From Aldrovandia affinis (taxonomy: Eukaryota > Chordata > Actinopteri > Notacanthiformes > Halosauridae): 64,000 nucleotides of DNA. The position numbers were made by a program, and so were the translations under genes. Shown one piece after another: positions 32,209-61,503 of this stretch (position 1 is the stretch's first letter; the number at the start of each line of letters is the position of its first letter). The DNA lies in NCBI GenBank assembly GCA_029706075.1, contig JAINUG010000026.1, forward strand, positions 5,970,674 to 6,034,673. Direction: 5' to 3'. Below the pieces are notes generated by a model that was given only the letters and a program-made list of their open reading frames with translations, ran no database searches and was not told where the DNA came from.

Positions 32209-35200
32209 GCCACGTCCCGCCCCATTCCCGCTCCCCGCTTCAGACTTTACAAATCAAGTATTGCAAGGGATGCTGGGAAGAAGAGTCCTGTGCCTTGTTT
32301 GTCTGTCTGTCTGTCCGTCCGTCCGTCCGTCCAGGCGGGCGGGGGTATGGGTCCGTGTACGCTGTCTGACAGCACTTCTACTCTTGTGTGTGTCTGTGAA
32401 GGTTGTTTCCGCTGAACCAAAGATTAAGCGTCTTCACTGTTACGTCGCTCTTTTTTCTCGTTTTTTATGTCAAAGGAATCATTTTCTCTGTTAGAAATGT
32501 CAAGTTTACTTTGCTTTTTTGCGCCTGTATGAATTATGCATAGGTTCAAGGTGAGCGTTTCTGTGTATTTTCGATTTAACCTTCGCTGATATTTAATTAT
32601 TTTTTTTGTGTGTTTTTTTTGTTGTTGTCTTGGTTGAATCTCATCTCTTTATTATTGAAATTGAAAGGCCAAAAGTCTTGAGGAAAGAACAGTAGGTAAT
32701 CTGAATCTCCTGGCTGCTTACCCAGCTTTGGCCCCCAGAGAGGTGGGGGAGTGGGGTTCGCCCTGCTCAAGTACTGCCCACCAGGGCGGAGCTGGTTTTA
32801 ACTCCTCCCTCTGATGTCACATAACCCCGCCCGTTTCAAATCCTACACCTGCAGCATCCAGATTAACCTGCAAACTGGAGGAAGAGCTGACCAATCGGTA
32901 TTTCCGGATTGTGGCACCCTGACCGTGACCTGTGGCGGTCTCCGGTCTGCTCAAGTGTAGGATTTCCCTCACTGTTCTTTCCTCTCTTTCTCTCTCGTTT
33001 CCAACCTAGAGCAGGGTCCGAGCTAAATGTTTGAGTATGCTCGGTTCATTCCAGCAAAGCACTATGTGCTGTTTTGTCATGAAATTGTCCCAATGTATTT
33101 GCACCCAAGCCCCACCCTATACCTCATAAAGGTCAAATATCGGGAGGGGAAGGCTCCTCTCGAGGCCCTTGTAGGAGATTTAGGATTTTCCATGAAACAA
33201 GTTTTTAGTTGCAGTATTTCCAGCCACCTCTTAACTGCTCCCATTTGGAAGAGCTATGCATTCATGTTATACATGCCTGAAGTATGTCTAATTGCGTCCT
33301 TTTAAATGTGTGTATTTTAAAAGTGCATTAATCGTATGTTTTAATAATAATATTCATGTGTTTTAAATAGATGTGCCATATATATTGATTGAATCAGGCC
33401 AGTATCTGAGAGCTCTTGTTTATACCCTCTCTGTATGGGTTTCCTCTCCTGACTGAGACGGGAGTAGAGTCGCGCTCGCGGTTTGAAACCGCTGCGCAAA
33501 CGGCCGGGGCAGTAGGTACGGCCGGCGTGATAATACACATCGAAGCCGGGGGAAGAGGCCATCGGGGTCGAGGTGTGGGGATAGGTGTGGGGATAGGTGT
33601 GGGGATAGGTGTGGGGATAGGTGACCTTGTGGCATGACAACTGTCCAGATGACCCTGACGCCATCTTAATGTCAGTCACCTGCCAGATCCCTTTGGCTGC
33701 CTCCACTCAATGCTCCTGTATACGAGTGCCCCCCCAGTGGTTCACCGTGCTCCTCAGGTAATGTCCGCAGTGATGCCAGCGTTTTAACGCCCTTGTCGTT
33801 GCCTCGTCTAGACATCTGGGCGAGTGAGTTTCAGAGTTTGACGCTTTGCACAATAACCATAATCCCTCTGGCAGCCTGAGCGTGAGACATTTTGTTATTC
33901 AAAGGTGACACTCTGGGACAAAAGGTGAGCGATCCTTCCGCCGTCATTAACGTTCCAAATCTACGCCCGAACAACATTTCCCCGTGTTCGGGAACACGCT
34001 GTAACTGGCCGAACTCGTCCAGCATCTATTTCAGTTGAGTGGAGCATACCAGTGGTTTTAAAAAAATAAATTATTATTATTTTAATTTTTTGTTTCCCCC
34101 TACCGCCTGCTGGACGTGTATTCATCGAGCATTGTCAATGAGTGATTCGTTGTTCTCTGTGCAAAGCTGGTTGCCTGTCACTTTTTCGGGGGTACAACTT
34201 TTTATCCAATTTTCCCTTTATACGCCAGTTTTGGAATGCCCAACTGCGATTGTAATCACTGTAAGGTCCAGTTTGGGAGGGCGCAGACAAGCGTGCGTCC
34301 TCTGAGGCGTATGCCACCACCTGCAACCGAAGCGCACGGGGGCGGGCTCTTGCTTGATGATGCGAGGAATTCCCTGCCAACCGAAAACCTCCCTGGGAGA
34401 TACTATGGACAATTGTGCAATGCCCCCCCCCCCCCAGGACTCCTGGCCAGAGTAGGCACTGACCATCCCTGACCGTGTGGCACATCAGCGCACTGAGAAC
34501 AGGTGCCTTAGCTTGATATGCCACCGAACAAACCCGGGTTTGTTCAAAGACAACTGTGAGTTCTTGCCGCCCACAAAGATTTGCTGCTGTTGGATGAGTT
34601 TCACCAATTACTCTGAAGGACCGTACCGCGGGACTGTTCTGCAAGGGAAACGCTTTATGGTCTAATTCACACCTGGACAATAGGACACAGCAGCAACCCT
34701 TACCAAGACACCAAATTCAGGAAAACATCATGTCTGCGTATTGCTAGCTCCACCCTGCCTCTGTGATCTTGACGAAATGCCCAGAATGCAGATCGTTTGA
34801 ACAGTTTTTTTGTGTGTTCAGTAACACAAGACCAAACTAGTTTTTCATCAGTGCAGAAGTACCCTACTTACAAAAGGCAGCAGCATGCTTCATATTTACA
34901 GCAGATTTGCACCATACTCATTGAAAAGCAAGACTTTGGTGTTATGTGTGCTGTTTCGCAGTTTACGCACCACACCCGCATTACAAATTTGTTTTGCGCC
35001 CACAGTTTGTCTTTGCTACATCATTGTGAAAGTTCCTCTTACAGTTGATGTTAACTTTCTGGCTAAAAGAGACCAAAGCACTTTCGACACACCCCTCTCT
35101 ACTTTCACTGAGCTTATATTCAACGTATGCTTATGTCATCATGCTCCCCTTATCCAATGAAATGCCTGAAACAATCTTTGAGTCTTGGAACTCCAGTTGT

Positions 35201-36720
35201 TTGGCTGAAAGACACCAAAAGTGAAAACATATGTACTCAAAAGTTGTCCCTATGTGCAGTTCCGGATCCGATTGTCCACGACGGTTGCGATCGCAAGTTT
35301 TTTCATCTCACGGGATAGGGTGCTCCTCACGCATTTGGAGGGCATAATGAACACGGGGGCTGGGGTTGGGGAGGGGCGGTTGACTGAAGACAAGTGGGAG
35401 GGGACTCCTGACGGGGTGTGTCCACTGAGTGGAAACTCCCTCTCCCCCTACACCCTCCATCGCTTTCTCCAATAGGGTTGAATTTAAAAACCGTAAAAAA
35501 AATTAATAAAATAGACATTCCAATTCCCACCCTGACCTCAGGTGAACCCAGACTGCACAAGTCACATGACCGGCCACTGCTGTAAGCCTGTATATCTGTA
35601 CCATATGTGTGTTATTAATACCACCTGCTCCTTAAGTGCTGTACCAGTGTTCACCAGTCCTTCTGGGCCCTGAGCCAATTGCTCTGACCAGCGGTCACAC
35701 TTGATCACCAACCCTAGATTCGGATTTTCACAGATTGTCCTGTGTCTTTCGTCAAATCGACACCAGGTCACCAGTGTGTGGGTGTGTGTGGAACTCAGGA
35801 TTAGCGTTTGGTTGGACAAACAAAAGCACAAAATACCTGTATCTGTTATTCTGTATCTTTGCTAAATGGTTGTGGAATGGAGCCGGATGGCGTGGTACTT
35901 TTCATCTGGCCAATGACTGCTCTTGGGTTTATTCTCCAAATATAGTTCTGACTGTGCGCTCCAGGCTCAGGTCAGCTTTCCACTTTGATCTATTTCCAGA
36001 TTTTCAGCATGCATTAGCCTGTCATTAGAAAATTAGTTCCTTGCGCATCGAAGTGCGCATACATTAAATGCCCAGAACGCAGGCACTTACACCTGAAACA
36101 GTGGTGAAAACAGTATAGAATGGAGACGAAAACAGTCAATTTGTAGAGTTTAAGCCTAGGCTGGTTAGAGGTGGAATGTGAGACTGAGAAGAGGGAGGAG
36201 GGAAGCTACGTCCAGCTGTCTTGCCCTCTGGGCTGCCTGGCAAAGTGGGACAAAACGAGAGCCAATGGGCTGGAGAAATAGGAGATTGAATGTGATTTTT
36301 GTGAAGGAAGTGATTGCGCGCGCAGAATGTAGACGTGCAGAGAGAGGCTTTGGGGCTTCAACAAGGCCTTTGGGGAGGGGAGGGGAGGGGAGGGAGGAGC
36401 ACTGTAAAGTTTAGTGACGGGTTCTGTATGTGTGAGGGGATCGGAGCGGGAATGCGGGATGGGACAGATCGCTTGAGGCCCGGAGAGGAAGAGCGTTTGG
36501 GGGTCAGGGTAGTTGTGTCGGGAGGCGTAGAGGGCACGTCCGGCCTTTGAATCCTCCTTTGTTTGTCGAGATGCGAGATGACACATGGTTTTTGTTGGCA
36601 CTGCAGGGCTTCGCGGTTATGTCACTGGCTGGTACACACAAACTACGGTCTCCGAACCAACAGAGAATGCGGCAACTGTACTGCTGGGTAGGGTGGATGT
36701 ACGTGGATATTTGAGGAGAC
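32209..36720. other. stk17b 3' UTR and convergent intergenic region, first part
   Basis: No coding exon was seen. The stk17b 3' UTR occupies an unknown part. AATAAA-containing stretches occur near 34065 and 35508, but neither can be called the used poly(A) site. ORFs at 33027-33305 and 34135-34680 have no recognisable domain. It contains a 12-bp GGTGTGGGGATA repeat (about 33571-33621) and a GGGGA run (about 36374-36396). Confidence 0.4.
33571..33621. repeat. Short 12-bp tandem repeat
   Basis: Four to five copies of AGGTGTGGGGAT. Confidence 0.9.
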
Positions 36721-36727
36721 AAATGAG

Positions 36728-37150
36728 CCGGAATGTTTGTAGATGAGGTGACAGTGGAACAGGCCATAGAGATGGAATGTTTGTCTGTGAGGTAACAGAG
36801 GAACAGGCCATAGAGATGGAATGTTTGTCTGTGAGGTGACAGAGGAACAGGCCATAGAGATGGAATGTTTGTCTGTGAGGTAATGGTCAAACAGGTAGAG
36901 ATGGAATGTTTGTCTGTGAGGTAACAGAGGAACAGGCCATAGAGATGGAAAGTTTGTCTGAGGTAACAGTGGAACAGGCCATAGAGATGGAATGTTTGTC
37001 TGTGAGGTAATGGTCAAACAGGTAGAGATGGAATGTTTGTCTGTGAGGTAACAGTGGAACAGGCTGAACGGGTCTATTTTTTTAAATTACAGTGGAACAT
37101 GCTGTAGTGATGGAATGTTTGTCTGTGTGGTAAGCTGTAGAGATGACATA
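36728..37150. repeat. 44-bp minisatellite with variant units
   Basis: About nine units built on TAGAGATGGAATGTTTGTCT GTGAGGTAACAG. Shorter variants carry GGTCAAACAGG in place of GGAACAGGCCA. It decays after 37120. Confidence 0.93.
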
Positions 37151-38018
37151 TTTGTTTTGCGATGGTGGAAGATGATGTATCAATCCCCCCCTCATTTCCC
37201 TGCTTTCACTGGGTACAAAACTGGAGAACACTGGTACACACATTCTGTAAATTAGAAACAACAGAGAAAATAATGTTTGGAAGAAATGTATATTTATTTT
37301 GTATTTTATAGATTTTTTTTTTTTTTTTTTTTTAAAGATTGTTTTATATTCCTGAATTATAACAGATTGATAGTTTTTAGCCTGGTCTAAATACAAATAT
37401 TTCAAGGGAAAAATTCTAAATGTAGTAATGAACAACAAATGTTATTGAGGAAAAAAATGATTATTAAAGATGGAAAAACCCCAGCATTTGGGAAATGTGT
37501 GTTCTTTGTTCTGAACTGTTTTATTTGGCTGGTATGGACATGTGAAAGCTACATCTCCCCTTTAGCTGCAGTCTGCCTAACCTGCTGAGGTGGTTAATAC
37601 TGAGAATTATGGGATCACTTCAGGCTGACTCTTTCTGTCTCGTCATAGGCATGCATTGAGGAATTTGCCATCGCCACAAAACATCTCTGGCAGACGTGTA
37701 TGTACTTATGTAAATATGGAAGTAGCTGAAACCGAGTAACTAGCTCTCTGCATCTGGCCGTGTGATCATCCCCTTACAGCTGATTGGCTACACAAACCAT
37801 TGCATTCCTCACCCATACTGGTTCCCCAGCTCATCAACGCAAAAGAGAACCAAGTTCACAGCTGACCTACTTGATTAAATAAGTGCTAATAAATAAATAC
37901 CATTCAGACAAGTAAGCATGCAATTAGGGCTAGCAAAACGGGTTGTATCACTTGTGCTACATTCACATGACATGTGGGAATCAACAACGAGAAAGATATC
38001 CTGTAGGCCATTTTAACC
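37151..38018. other. No recognised feature except a poly-T tract
   Basis: A 22-nt T run lies at 37313-37334. Nothing else could be identified. Confidence 0.4.
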
Positions 38019-38170
38019 TGGAATGACACCGGGTCAAGGCAGTGACGTATCTGCGCATTGGTGCCCGACCAGAACTAATCAGCTCCACAATTATATGGCT
38101 AGTTCACTGGCATTTGGCACCAATGTGTTCATACATCACAGTCTGAACTAACCCTGTGTTATTAACCCTG
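38019..38170. mobile_element. Palindromic MITE-like element, copy 2
   Basis: It is related to 4213-4356: GCATTGGTGCCCGACCAGAA on one arm and TTTGGCACCAATGTGTTCAT on the other, with the outer end AACCCTGTGTTATTAACCC. The left arm is more diverged. Confidence 0.5.
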
Positions 38171-38678
38171 CATTAAAGGAGCCCTGACGATGAATTGACA
38201 TCTCAGGGTTCAGTCCGCTCCAGAGCCCTAGAGCTGTCAGCCTGATGATAATAATTATAATAATAATAATGCTGCTACTGCTAAAACTAGTACTTACAGT
38301 AATGAATAACAACTGCTGTGAATGTACAGAGGTATCGCATTACATCTCGAAGGGGAGGGGCTTCCCTGTGACCCACAGGTGAGACACGAGACGTTTAACA
38401 GACCAGGATTAATACTCTCATGCACAGCATTTGCATTAACAGTAATACATTTTTACAGATATATTTTTATATAATAGCAATAAAGGACCGTCCAAGGTTT
38501 TCTTGTGATAAAACTTTGATAAAAGTGCATCTTCTATATTCTTAGTTTAACATGTCATTTGAAAGAGACCACCATGTGCAAATGTGTAATTTGGTCTAGT
38601 CACAGCTGATAAAAATGATCCCATACCACTCCAGGCAAACATTCAGACAGAGACCGGAGATGTGTTCAGTCATGAGAT

Positions 38679-38684
38679 TTTATT
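38679..38684 (-). other. Candidate c2orf69 poly(A) signal
   Basis: AATAAA on the minus strand, about 2.0 kb beyond the c2orf69 stop. Another AATAAA lies near 39334-39339. Which one is used cannot be told from sequence. Confidence 0.3.
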
Positions 38685-39053
38685 CCATTCAATGTTCTGC
38701 AGGTTGAATTTCTGCAACAATGCAGCAAAGTTCTCTCAAAACAGAAACAGGAATGGGGAGAGGGCCTTTTGTATTCGCACCGCATATTTTATTATCCACA
38801 GCTGTGAATGTGTGAGAGCTGACAAAACTGTTCTGCATTATAGTGCCATTACTATAGCCTGTGTGACAACTCAAAAGTCTACTCACACTCTGTGCTGGGA
38901 TGCCAGAAGTTAAGAAGTATGTGTAGGCCAGTTTTTTGCTGCTCATCACACTTTGACAACTGGGTTCCAGAATGGGGTTATTTCAGAAGGCTCTTCATGA
39001 CCTGGGTATTCATAAGCTTAAACTCATAACATTATACTTTCTATCTTTAATAT

Positions 39054-39113
39054 ATAGTAATATATGATAGTTGTATAAATATATTTATATATAAATACTA
39101 TCATATATTACTA
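39054..39113. repeat. AT-rich inverted repeat
   Basis: TAGTAATATATGATAG pairs with CTATCATATATTACTA around an ATATTTATATATAAAT centre. It could extrude as a cruciform. It lies in the probable c2orf69 3' UTR or flank. Confidence 0.8.
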
Positions 39114-40697
39114 CATTCCTTAAAGATCAGTTGTACCCCAATTCTGCCACAACAATACCCAACTTTCGCCCCATCAAAACAACACACAAAACAATTGCAT
39201 ACAAGCCTTTCACAAAAAGCATGTTTATGAAAATGGCTTAAGAAATAGACCTAAGAAAACAGAAATCCCCCTATAGCATTTCAAATAAAATGGTCGGACC
39301 ATTAAAAGCTTGGATAGGTAATGCTTAAAGAATGCATTCTTTATTTAAGGAGCCGAGCTTATAAGTGCAATCGCTGAACAGTCTAGAGCAGTTTCAGTCT
39401 CGATAATGGAATGGACACTGAGCAAAACATGACATTAATTGCATCTCCTATACAACATCAGTACTCACCAACTGAACAATTAAGGACCTTCCACTTAATC
39501 CTCCTTCATGAGTACACCCGTTATGCTTTACAAGCGTGTGCTTAACAATATCTTATCCTTTAACAAAACGGATTACAAACACAAATCATCTTAGCAATTA
39601 AAAAAAAAACATTTTTTAAGCGTTGGCTGACTGTGTGCACCCTCCCGGATTGACGCAGGGTGTCTCAACAACGGGACGGGCCCACAATCATGACTGGGCA
39701 TTCTGAATTGAGGAACGAAAAGAATGCATAATAAAAAAACAGAACAAATAAAATTTAGTGAAAAGATGAACATAAAGTGCCAGAGGTTCTGTTTTGCGTT
39801 TTTCAGAGCCTGAGACCTGGTCAGCACCCCTTGGCCACGAACCATAGCAGTTATGGTGCAGGGCAGGATAGTGCTAAGGCCAAGGCTCAGGACTGGACAG
39901 TTGAATTGCCCTTGCTGTAGACCTTCACACCCAAATTACTTCATGTAAATATTCAGCCATATAAATAGATATGTAAACGGTAAGCTTACGCTTATCAAGA
40001 GGAGGTCTTCCTTTAGGTAAGGCTAAGGGTGTCAGCTACGCAGATGATAATCCTGGGGAACATGGCTAATGTGTGGATTCGTGTGCCTCAGTGCAACTCA
40101 GAGCTCCCTTGATGGCACAGTGGTCTGGTCTTGAATGCAGAATGAGGCGGCTGGGCTGCAGCCTGGAAGAAAGCTGCTTTTACATTCAAGAGTCTGGACA
40201 GGAAGAGGAATGCTGAGGAGCGCTGGCTCAAAGACGGGGCTTTGCACACATGAGCTCCAGAGCAGTGAGTACGTCTCGGCTTTTAACTCCCCCGCCCCAC
40301 AATGGGACAACACGAAGGTTGTCAGAAATGGCCCCCTTCCAAAGTCCTACCAGAATATGTCAATTCCCCCTCTTCCTTTTTGAACTTATACAGAAGCCCT
40401 ATGATGACATAAAGGATAGTCAAGATATGAGCAGGAAACAACGAACAGCAAAACAGCAACTGGGGCTGGCGGGGTTGTGGCAAAATTCCCCCATCCTCGT
40501 GCAGAGCCTGTCTATCAAGCTCATCCCCTTCTAAAAAACTGCCCATAAATTAAGTCTCCATTCCAAACCCCAAATCGAGCCAATTTTGTTTCGCTCCACG
40601 GGGATACTGAGGGCAGTGATCCAATGTTAACACTCTAGAGAGAAGCTTTTCTCGACTTGAGAAACCGATTCTGCGCCACAGCAACAGAGCTTGGGCC

Positions 40698-45959
<5,262 letters not shown>

Positions 45960-46039
45960 GGGCGCCAGAGACGGATTACTCGTAATGTCGGTACTTTGAG
46001 AACCATCCATGTACTGAGGCCACCCTCCCTTGAACATAA

Positions 46040-46400
46040 ACCAGGCAATAGCGACATCTGCTGTTCAGTTCAAAATTAAACATTTCCTGGTTTAGTTTTG
46101 TCATCGTTAAGAGTTATTTAAGTAATTTAGCATTCTAATATTCAATGTGACTGGTTGTTTGTTCATAGGTATGTTTTAAGAAACCACCCTTCCTCTGTAT
46201 ATAAAGTGATTTTCAGTAAACAAGAGACGCTTTGTAGCAAGGTATAAACCCTAAGCATCCACTAGAGGCGCTACGATATTGAGTAGTTATGGTGTGCGCA
46301 TGCGTAGGCTTGTCACACGAGTTAACCGCAACAACCGCCCGCTTCTATGTGCCTGCTAGTAATTCAGAATCACCAGAACGCAAGTACGTATCATTTTATA
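46040..46400. promoter_or_regulatory. Probable bidirectional c2orf69/ftcdnl1 promoter
   Basis: The genes run head to head: c2orf69 starts at 45959 (-) and ftcdnl1 coding begins at 47678 (+) after a likely non-coding exon. TGCGCATGCGT at 46295-46305 matches the NRF1 palindrome consensus. A possible 5' UTR donor (gtacgt) lies near 46384. No TATA box is evident. Confidence 0.5.
46295..46305. promoter_or_regulatory. NRF1-like palindromic site
   Basis: TGCGCATGCGT fits YGCGCAYGCGCR except for one flanking base. NRF1 drives many mitochondrial-protein genes, which fits c2orf69. Confidence 0.6.
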
Positions 46401-47255
46401 ATACTCTACTACCGTAACTTGCATGCTCATGAACGACATCTGCAACTTTTAGTTCTGCGTGCATTATGTTTTCCCAATAACAAGTGCATTCGCTTGTGTT
46501 TGTATTCTCAAGAGTTCTCAATTGGAAAACAAGACAGGTTCGCTATCTCTAGACTTTGTACTGTTGTGTAACCTTAAAGTAGAAAAATAACTATTGGCCA
46601 GACACCTGATGAATCATACGAAAGCTATGAGCCGTTAGTGAATAAATCCGTAGTATTTGAGGACCATGCAGTCTTCGTGTAAAACATACATTTTACATCT
46701 GAATATTAGATCTAAAATAAGAACATTGCTACATTGTTTGTGCGCATTCATTTTCAACCAGGAATGCAGGGAACCGTAAGGTCACTTAAATTGCGTCAAG
46801 GGGGCCATACAACACACCAATAAATAAATGCATAAGCAAATCATACCATGAATGAAAATAAATATTGTAAAATCCCCACACTGACAAGGAAAGATATGGT
46901 ATATATGCAGACAGTATTTGTGATACAAATACGGCTCCATGGCTAGCTTTGATGCCCGTAGAATTGACAGAACTGTTCATATGCAATGCATTTCAAAATC
47001 ATTGTTGGTTTACAAAGATCACAGCAGCAATAAAACCACAGACTGCATGTAGAATTTGTAAGTAGTCCAGGCCTTTACTTAATGAAGTAGCTATAAGCCA
47101 GGATTCAGTGTCTTGGAGTAAAATATGTAGGCCTGGATAATGAAGAACAGTTATAGGACATGCAGGTGTGACTATGCAGAGCAGAAGTATAGCACAGTTG
47201 AACTTGTGACCAGGCTTGTATCCTAGGTGTGGGGGCTGGTGCAGGCATTGCGGTT
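46401..47255. other. ftcdnl1 5' region, unannotated
   Basis: Probably intronic, between a non-coding first exon and the first coding exon of ftcdnl1. Nothing was recognised. Confidence 0.35.
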
Positions 47256-47350
47256 GTATCCTTGAGCAAGGCACTTAACCTAGATTGTGTTTAGTAAATA
47301 TTAGCCTAAGTGTGTAAAAGGTAAGAGTTGTAAGTGGGCCTGGATAACAA
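47256..47350 (+). mobile_element. Truncated SINE remnant
   Basis: CCTTGAGCAAGGCACTTAAC CTAGATTG, followed by TAAATATTAG and a decayed GTAAGTGGGCCTGGATAA tail, resembles the 3' half of the 29842-type SINE. Confidence 0.55.
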
Positions 47351-47362
47351 CATATTCTAAGC

Positions 47363-47563
47363 CAAGGGTCCCCAACCCTCGTTCTGAAAAGCCACAGGGA
47401 CTACTGTCTTTTGTTTTAACCCTAAAGTCAGCAACCAATTTAGACCAATAAACAAGCTCAGGTGAGGTAACTGTGCAACCAACTGCTATAATTAATCGAA
47501 TGAGTGCTGATTAACAACAAAGCAGACCCTGTGGTTCGCCAGGACCATGGTTGGCCACCCCTG
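47363..47563. mobile_element. hAT-type MITE
   Basis: It has imperfect inverted ends CAAGGGTCCCCAACCCTCG and CAGGGGTGGCCAACCATGG (minus). The flanking 8-mers are TTCTAAGC (47355-47362) and TGCTAAGC (47564-47571), identical at seven of eight positions. Confidence 0.75.
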
Positions 47564-47647
47564 TGCTAAGCAGATACATATAAAAATGCTCACTAGAGCA
47601 GCATTAGATGGGGCCTCTCTGAGGTCTGGGGTTTTGGACATGAGTGA

Positions 47648-55914
<8,267 letters not shown>

Positions 55915-57035
55915 AGAGGGATGGGTGTTTTTTCTCCCAATTGCGTGTGGCATGACGTTAAACTACAATATACGATCTTGGCTACTTAAATAATGATTAT
56001 TCAGTATTGGATTTGGGGCATGGCTTTACACTGGGTACAGGGATGTGTCCCTGCTCTACTTTGACCAACTCATTTGTATATGATATGTGCCAGGCTCTGT
56101 GGTCTCCTATGTGTTTTACATTACAGTATTCTGTTTCTCACTGAAATATGACTGCCCACTTGACTCTCTTTACATCCATTCGTTTTTTTAATCTTACAAT
56201 GTGTAAGTGTATAGACAAAAACCAAGTGGTTGCTACACAGTTCAATGCTGGGAATTATTGCCCCATATCATACAATAAGATAACAAGGGAATAATAGTCT
56301 CCTGTCTTGCACATGCACCCATCCCTCCCTGGTATACATTTATTGTTGTATAGCAACAGAAAACAAATCATAAAGCATTATTGTCACGCAACACAGATTT
56401 TATCTTATGTACCGGTACATGAAGTTGAGGTGTGCTTTTTTTGTGTCTTGTTTCCATCTTGTTGAGGGAAATACTGCTCCTAACTATATGGCGAAGTGTG
56501 CGACAGTTTCGAGAGCGTTATTTTTGTGTTTTTGCTCTTCACTGTAGCTGTGGCATATCACTCACCCCTTTTAACAGGAAGCTCTGCTTTTCTCACCTGA
56601 AACTTGGCCGAGCAGAACTGCCGAGATGTAACTTTCATAAACACGTCTCAGAGAATTGAGTGGCTCAGGGCATAGGGCAATTCACATCTTGTGCAACTCC
56701 CAATTGCGGTGCGGTGAGTTCACCGCTTTAGTGCTGGTCTTTATGATTAGGAAGAGCGTTTTTTTGTTTACATTTAAAAGTTGGCTTCATGTAAAGTCGT
56801 TTATATTTTAACCAGAGGGATTATAGTCAATGGTTAAACCCCTACTAAAGTAATTTCAAACTGACCATTCGGACAAAGGCTAGGAACAGGTTCGATAAAT
56901 TGTACTGCAGTGCATTTAATCCAATAAGTTATACACACCAGCCTCTTGGATATAAAATGTATTGTGTTGTATATGCAAGTCCTTGAGGCAACAATCTGTA
57001 ACTAACAGCACGCTTCTAAACGGTATAATATATAA
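55915..57035. other. ftcdnl1 3' flank
   Basis: Probably contains the ftcdnl1 3' UTR. No canonical AATAAA could be fixed (a CATAAA near 56371 is a weak candidate). Otherwise nothing was recognised. Confidence 0.35.
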
Positions 57036-57183
57036 TATATGCCATTTAGCAGACGCTTTTATCCAAAGCGACTTACAGTAATGAATGCATGTTTTTCAGT
57101 ATATATGGCCCCAATGGGAATTGAACCCACAACCTCAGCGTTGCCAATTCCATGCTCTACCTACCTACTGAGCCACACAGAAC
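57036..57183 (-). mobile_element. tRNA-derived SINE, short
   Basis: Minus-strand head GGTTCTGTGTGGCTCAGTAG, B-box GGGTTCAATTCCCATTGGGG, tail GTCGCTTTGGATAAAAGCGT CTGCTAAATGG. The same head recurs at 44645-44717 and at the left edge of the window (1-29). Confidence 0.85.
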
Positions 57184-58209
57184 CACCATAGTATCACACA
57201 ACCAGGGCATTCAGTGTCAAGCGCACTGAATTTATTAGTCATGAGTCACATGTGACGTGTAATGGCATGCCCTGAACAGAGGGATTGCACAGTCCATTGT
57301 GTTACAAGGTCGTGTGTGCAAGATGGCAGAAAGGGGACCTTGTCAGGAGGGCCGTGGCTAGGGCCTGGCTATTGGGCTATAGCTCCAGACCATTTTTGAC
57401 CATTAATACATTTTTTTGAGTATATTATTGTTTGAGCAGTACTGATACAACCATGAACACTGCACTGCAAGTGTTAAATGTTGCCCACCCCCCTACTTTT
57501 CCCTTTATTTCAACTTTGTCACAAGTGCTAATGTCATAAATATGACTATAATGACATGTTAGTTGCATGGTTTACATTCAATGTACATTTACTACACAGC
57601 AAGTAAAATGATCGTTTATTATGTAAACTAGGTAATGGGCTCTGGACATTTGCAATGTCTAGTCACTCGCCTGCTTGTCAGTCACTTGACTGGGCATGAA
57701 TTATAGCTTTGGGGCTCACTGTGGCCATGAACTGGTTGCAAGGGTAGGGTGAAAAGAAATATACACCTGCGAGAATGTTGGGGGTTTTACATTTTTTATT
57801 TCATACTAATCAAGTTAGCCTACCTGTAGAAATCAAACTACCACCTTTACTTTTCACACTCATTTCTGGCATGTTTTGGTCAGGGGGGATTGGCAGGGAA
57901 GAACAAAATGAAGCAGCAGTTTTGTAACTTCTTGAGATCAAAGTCAAATTCAACTCAAGCATTTCAAACAAGCAAAAGAAGAAAAAAAAGGATTCCTGAA
58001 GAAAATTACAGCAATGACTTATTTCATCATAAATTAAGAAATAGAAAGTGCATCAAGTGTTCAAGTAGGGTGAATAGTTTTTAGCAAATAGGATCACTCA
58101 GGTTGCGTAGGGTGGGGTTTGGAGGTGTGGCATTTCTGGTACAAGGGTGAGGGGTGGTTCTGTGCGTTTTACTGCGGGAGGGGGGGTTGGGGGTGGTGTT
58201 GCCTCAGTC
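57184..58209. other. Convergent ftcdnl1/nabp1 intergenic region
   Basis: No exon was recognised. The lysine-rich ORF at 57890-58084 has no family likeness. Part is presumably nabp1 3' UTR; AATAAA on the minus strand occurs near 57796. Confidence 0.35.

Positions 58210-61503
<3,294 letters not shown>

Noticed and set aside
33027-33305. 92-aa ORF after stk17b
   Set aside because: It lies in the probable 3' UTR and has no recognised similarity or splice context.
34135-34680. 181-aa minus ORF in the intergenic region
   Set aside because: No conserved motif, repeat or exon-like borders.
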